Source: Streptomyces sp. NBC_00425 (lineage in GTDB: Bacteria > Actinomycetota > Actinomycetes > Streptomycetales > Streptomycetaceae). Taken from it: a DNA stretch of 64,000 nt. Positions 62,738 to 64,000 of this stretch are shown here, piece after piece. The stretch's first letter is position 1. Every line of letters begins with the position of its first letter. Under the pieces are notes generated by a model, which saw only the letters and a program-made list of their open reading frames with translations, was not told the origin of the DNA and made no database searches. The stretch spans positions 6,014,001 to 6,078,000 of the forward strand of contig NZ_CP107928.1 of the NCBI RefSeq assembly GCF_036030735.1, written 5' to 3'. The translations under genes and the position numbers were made by a program.

Positions 62738-64000
62738 ATGGAGCCTCCGGCATTCGAGGAATTCGATCCCGAGAGCGACTGCGACTGCCCCGGATGTGCG
62801 GCACGCCGACGGGCGGCCCGTAATGCCCCGACCGGCCCGTTCGGCGGCTTCCCGCCCGCTCACCGCGCTCTGGTCGTGGCCACCGCGACGGCCGCGGCGC
62901 TCGGTGCGGCGCACGCGGCGCCCGCTGCGGCGGCTCCGCACGCCCCCGACCGTCCTGGCGTTCCCGCAGGTGACGAGCCCAAGACTCCTCAGGGGGTGAG
63001 GGCCCCGCTGCACGGCCTGGCCGGGCAGCCGGTGCGTCCGGGCGGGGCGGCGGGACCGGTCGTGACGCCTGCGACGACCCGGGCCGACATCATCGGACGG
63101 GCCAAGGAGTGGGTTTCGGCCCAGGTGCCGTACAGCATGAGCGCCTACTGGTGGGACGGGTACCGGCAGGACTGCTCCGGCTTCGTCTCCATGGCCTGGA
63201 ACCTGCCCCGGAACGAGTGGACGGGCAGTCTCCACCAGTTCGGGACGAGGATTTCCAAGGAGGAACTCCAGCCCGGCGACATTCTGCTGTTCCACAATCC
63301 GTCCGACCCCGAGAAAGGCTCGCACGTCGTCCTTTTCGGCGGCTGGACGGACTACACGCACAGCTATTACATCGTCTACGAGCAGACCCGTCCGGCCACG
63401 CGCCGCCAGGCGACTCCCTACGCCTACTGGAGCAATTCCGACCGCTACGTCCCCTACCGCTACAAGGGCCTCCGGCCGGCCGCGCAGACCACCGAGGAGC
63501 AGTCCGGCGGCACGGGTCAAAACGCGGTCGCGAACGCGAACGCGGGCGGCGACAAGCCCGGCGGGCAGCAGGTCGCGCTGCCGGCGTTCCCGGGACGGGC
63601 GGCGTTCGGCCCCGGCGCCGACAACAGGTACGTCACCCTGCTCGGCGGGCTCCTCGTCGAGCGCGGCGCCGAGCGCTTCTACGCCTCCGGGCCCGGCCCG
63701 CGCTGGTCGGCGGCCGACGGCAGGGCCACCCAGGCCTTCCAGCGCGCCCAGGGCTGGCGCGGCCCCGACGCCGACGGCCTGCCCGGCCCGCGGACCTGGG
63801 CGTTGCTGGTCGCCGGCCGGGGCACGGACATCGCGGGGCCGCAGACGGCGCAGGTCCCGCAGGTCCCCGGCACGAACCCGGAGACAGGCGGCGGGTCAGG
63901 GGTCGGGGCAGGGGTCGGGTCAGGGTCGGGGTGGGGCGCGGCGGGGCCGCCCGCTGCTCCCGCCCCCGCGGGGTCGCGCGGCCCCGCCTACCCGGGCCGG
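62738..64000 (+). CDS. NlpC/P60-like and peptidoglycan-binding protein, cut by the window end
   Basis: An open frame of 421 codons runs from the ATG at 62738 to the window end without a stop. The start carries an unusual Cys cluster, DCDCPGCAARRRA, before a hydrophobic stretch. An NlpC/P60-like fold follows: DCSGFVSMAWNL (catalytic Cys), GSHVVLFGGW (His). Then a peptidoglycan-binding repeat, RATQAFQRAQGWRGPDADGL. It is probably a wall-lytic enzyme. The C terminus is outside the window. Confidence 0.88.
   Translation, partial: MEPPAFEEFDPESDCDCPGCAARRRAARNAPTGPFGGFPPAHRALVVATATAAALGAAHAAPAAAAPHAPDRPGVPAGDEPKTPQGVRAPLHGLAGQPVRPGGAAGPVVTPATTRADIIGRAKEWVSAQVPYSMSAYWWDGYRQDCSGFVSMAWNLPRNEWTGSLHQFGTRISKEELQPGDILLFHNPSDPEKGSHVVLFGGWTDYTHSYYIVYEQTRPATRRQATPYAYWSNSDRYVPYRYKGLRPAAQTTEEQSGGTGQNAVANANAGGDKPGGQQVALPAFPGRAAFGPGADNRYVTLLGGLLVERGAERFYASGPGPRWSAADGRATQAFQRAQGWRGPDADGLPGPRTWALLVAGRGTDIAGPQTAQVPQVPGTNPETGGGSGVGAGVGSGSGWGAAGPPAAPAPAGSRGPAYPGR

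Overview
The window is a high-GC (about 70%) chromosomal stretch from a Streptomyces-type actinomycete. The evidence is a strongly GC-rich third codon position in every gene, frequent GTG and TTG starts, DUF5753/DUF397 and DUF6879 regulator pairs, class E and F sortases, an LAxTG-like cell-wall sorting signal, and Streptomyces-type GC-rich intergenic repeats.

Layout. (1) 1-16.9 kb is housekeeping: PTS EIIB (nagF-like), RNase PH, a small lipoprotein, RdgB/HAM1, tRNA-Leu(UAG) beside a frameshifted HNH gene, Bcp peroxiredoxin, DUF3618, a GroES-like protein, a bifunctional penicillin-binding protein, a three-gene ABC-2 exporter, a DUF1707 protein, an SGNH hydrolase, a DUF445 protein, an MFS transporter and small membrane proteins. 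(2) 17.4-27.8 kb is accessory: a membrane-anchored STAND NTPase with 14 WD40 repeats, several small genes of unknown role, two XRE/DUF5753 regulator units (one with a DUF6879 protein, one with DUF397), an HNH nuclease with an N-terminal sensor-like region, and an anti-sigma-type ATPase. (3) 27.9-47.6 kb is a large candidate anti-phage island. (4) 47.7-64 kb returns to chromosomal content: a SEC-C protein, a GH30 glycosidase, a class E sortase, DUF817, a GntR/YtrA unit with two operator-like palindromes, a short YidC paralogue, an FAH-family enzyme, a UPF0303/oxidoreductase/ROK divergent locus with a clear palindrome, an LARTG surface protein, a HAD-IIA phosphatase, a class F sortase unit, tRNA-Lys(CUU), and an NlpC/P60-like protein cut by the window end.

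The defence island is the most unusual part. A leftward, translationally coupled operon (GTGA, GTGA and ATGA junctions) encodes a 1584-residue protein with an N-terminal sacsin/Hsp90-like ATPase and a C-terminal SF2 helicase, then a UvrD-like helicase, DrmA and DrmB. DrmA and DrmB are the core of DISARM. The divergent rightward operon encodes an XRE-HTH fused to a GHKL ATPase and two uncharacterised proteins, also overlapping by 4 bases. Converging on it is Vsr, a C5-cytosine methyltransferase homologue that lacks the catalytic Cys (LPR where PCQ should be), and an intact Dcm with an insert of about 130 residues. I found no drmC (PLD), drmE or drmD, and no Z1 or AIPR gene. The set is therefore neither canonical DISARM nor the MutL/Z1/AIPR-type system. 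My inference is a composite methylation-linked restriction system with two GHKL-type ATPases, two helicases, DrmAB, an active/inactive methyltransferase pair and a Vsr-type nuclease.
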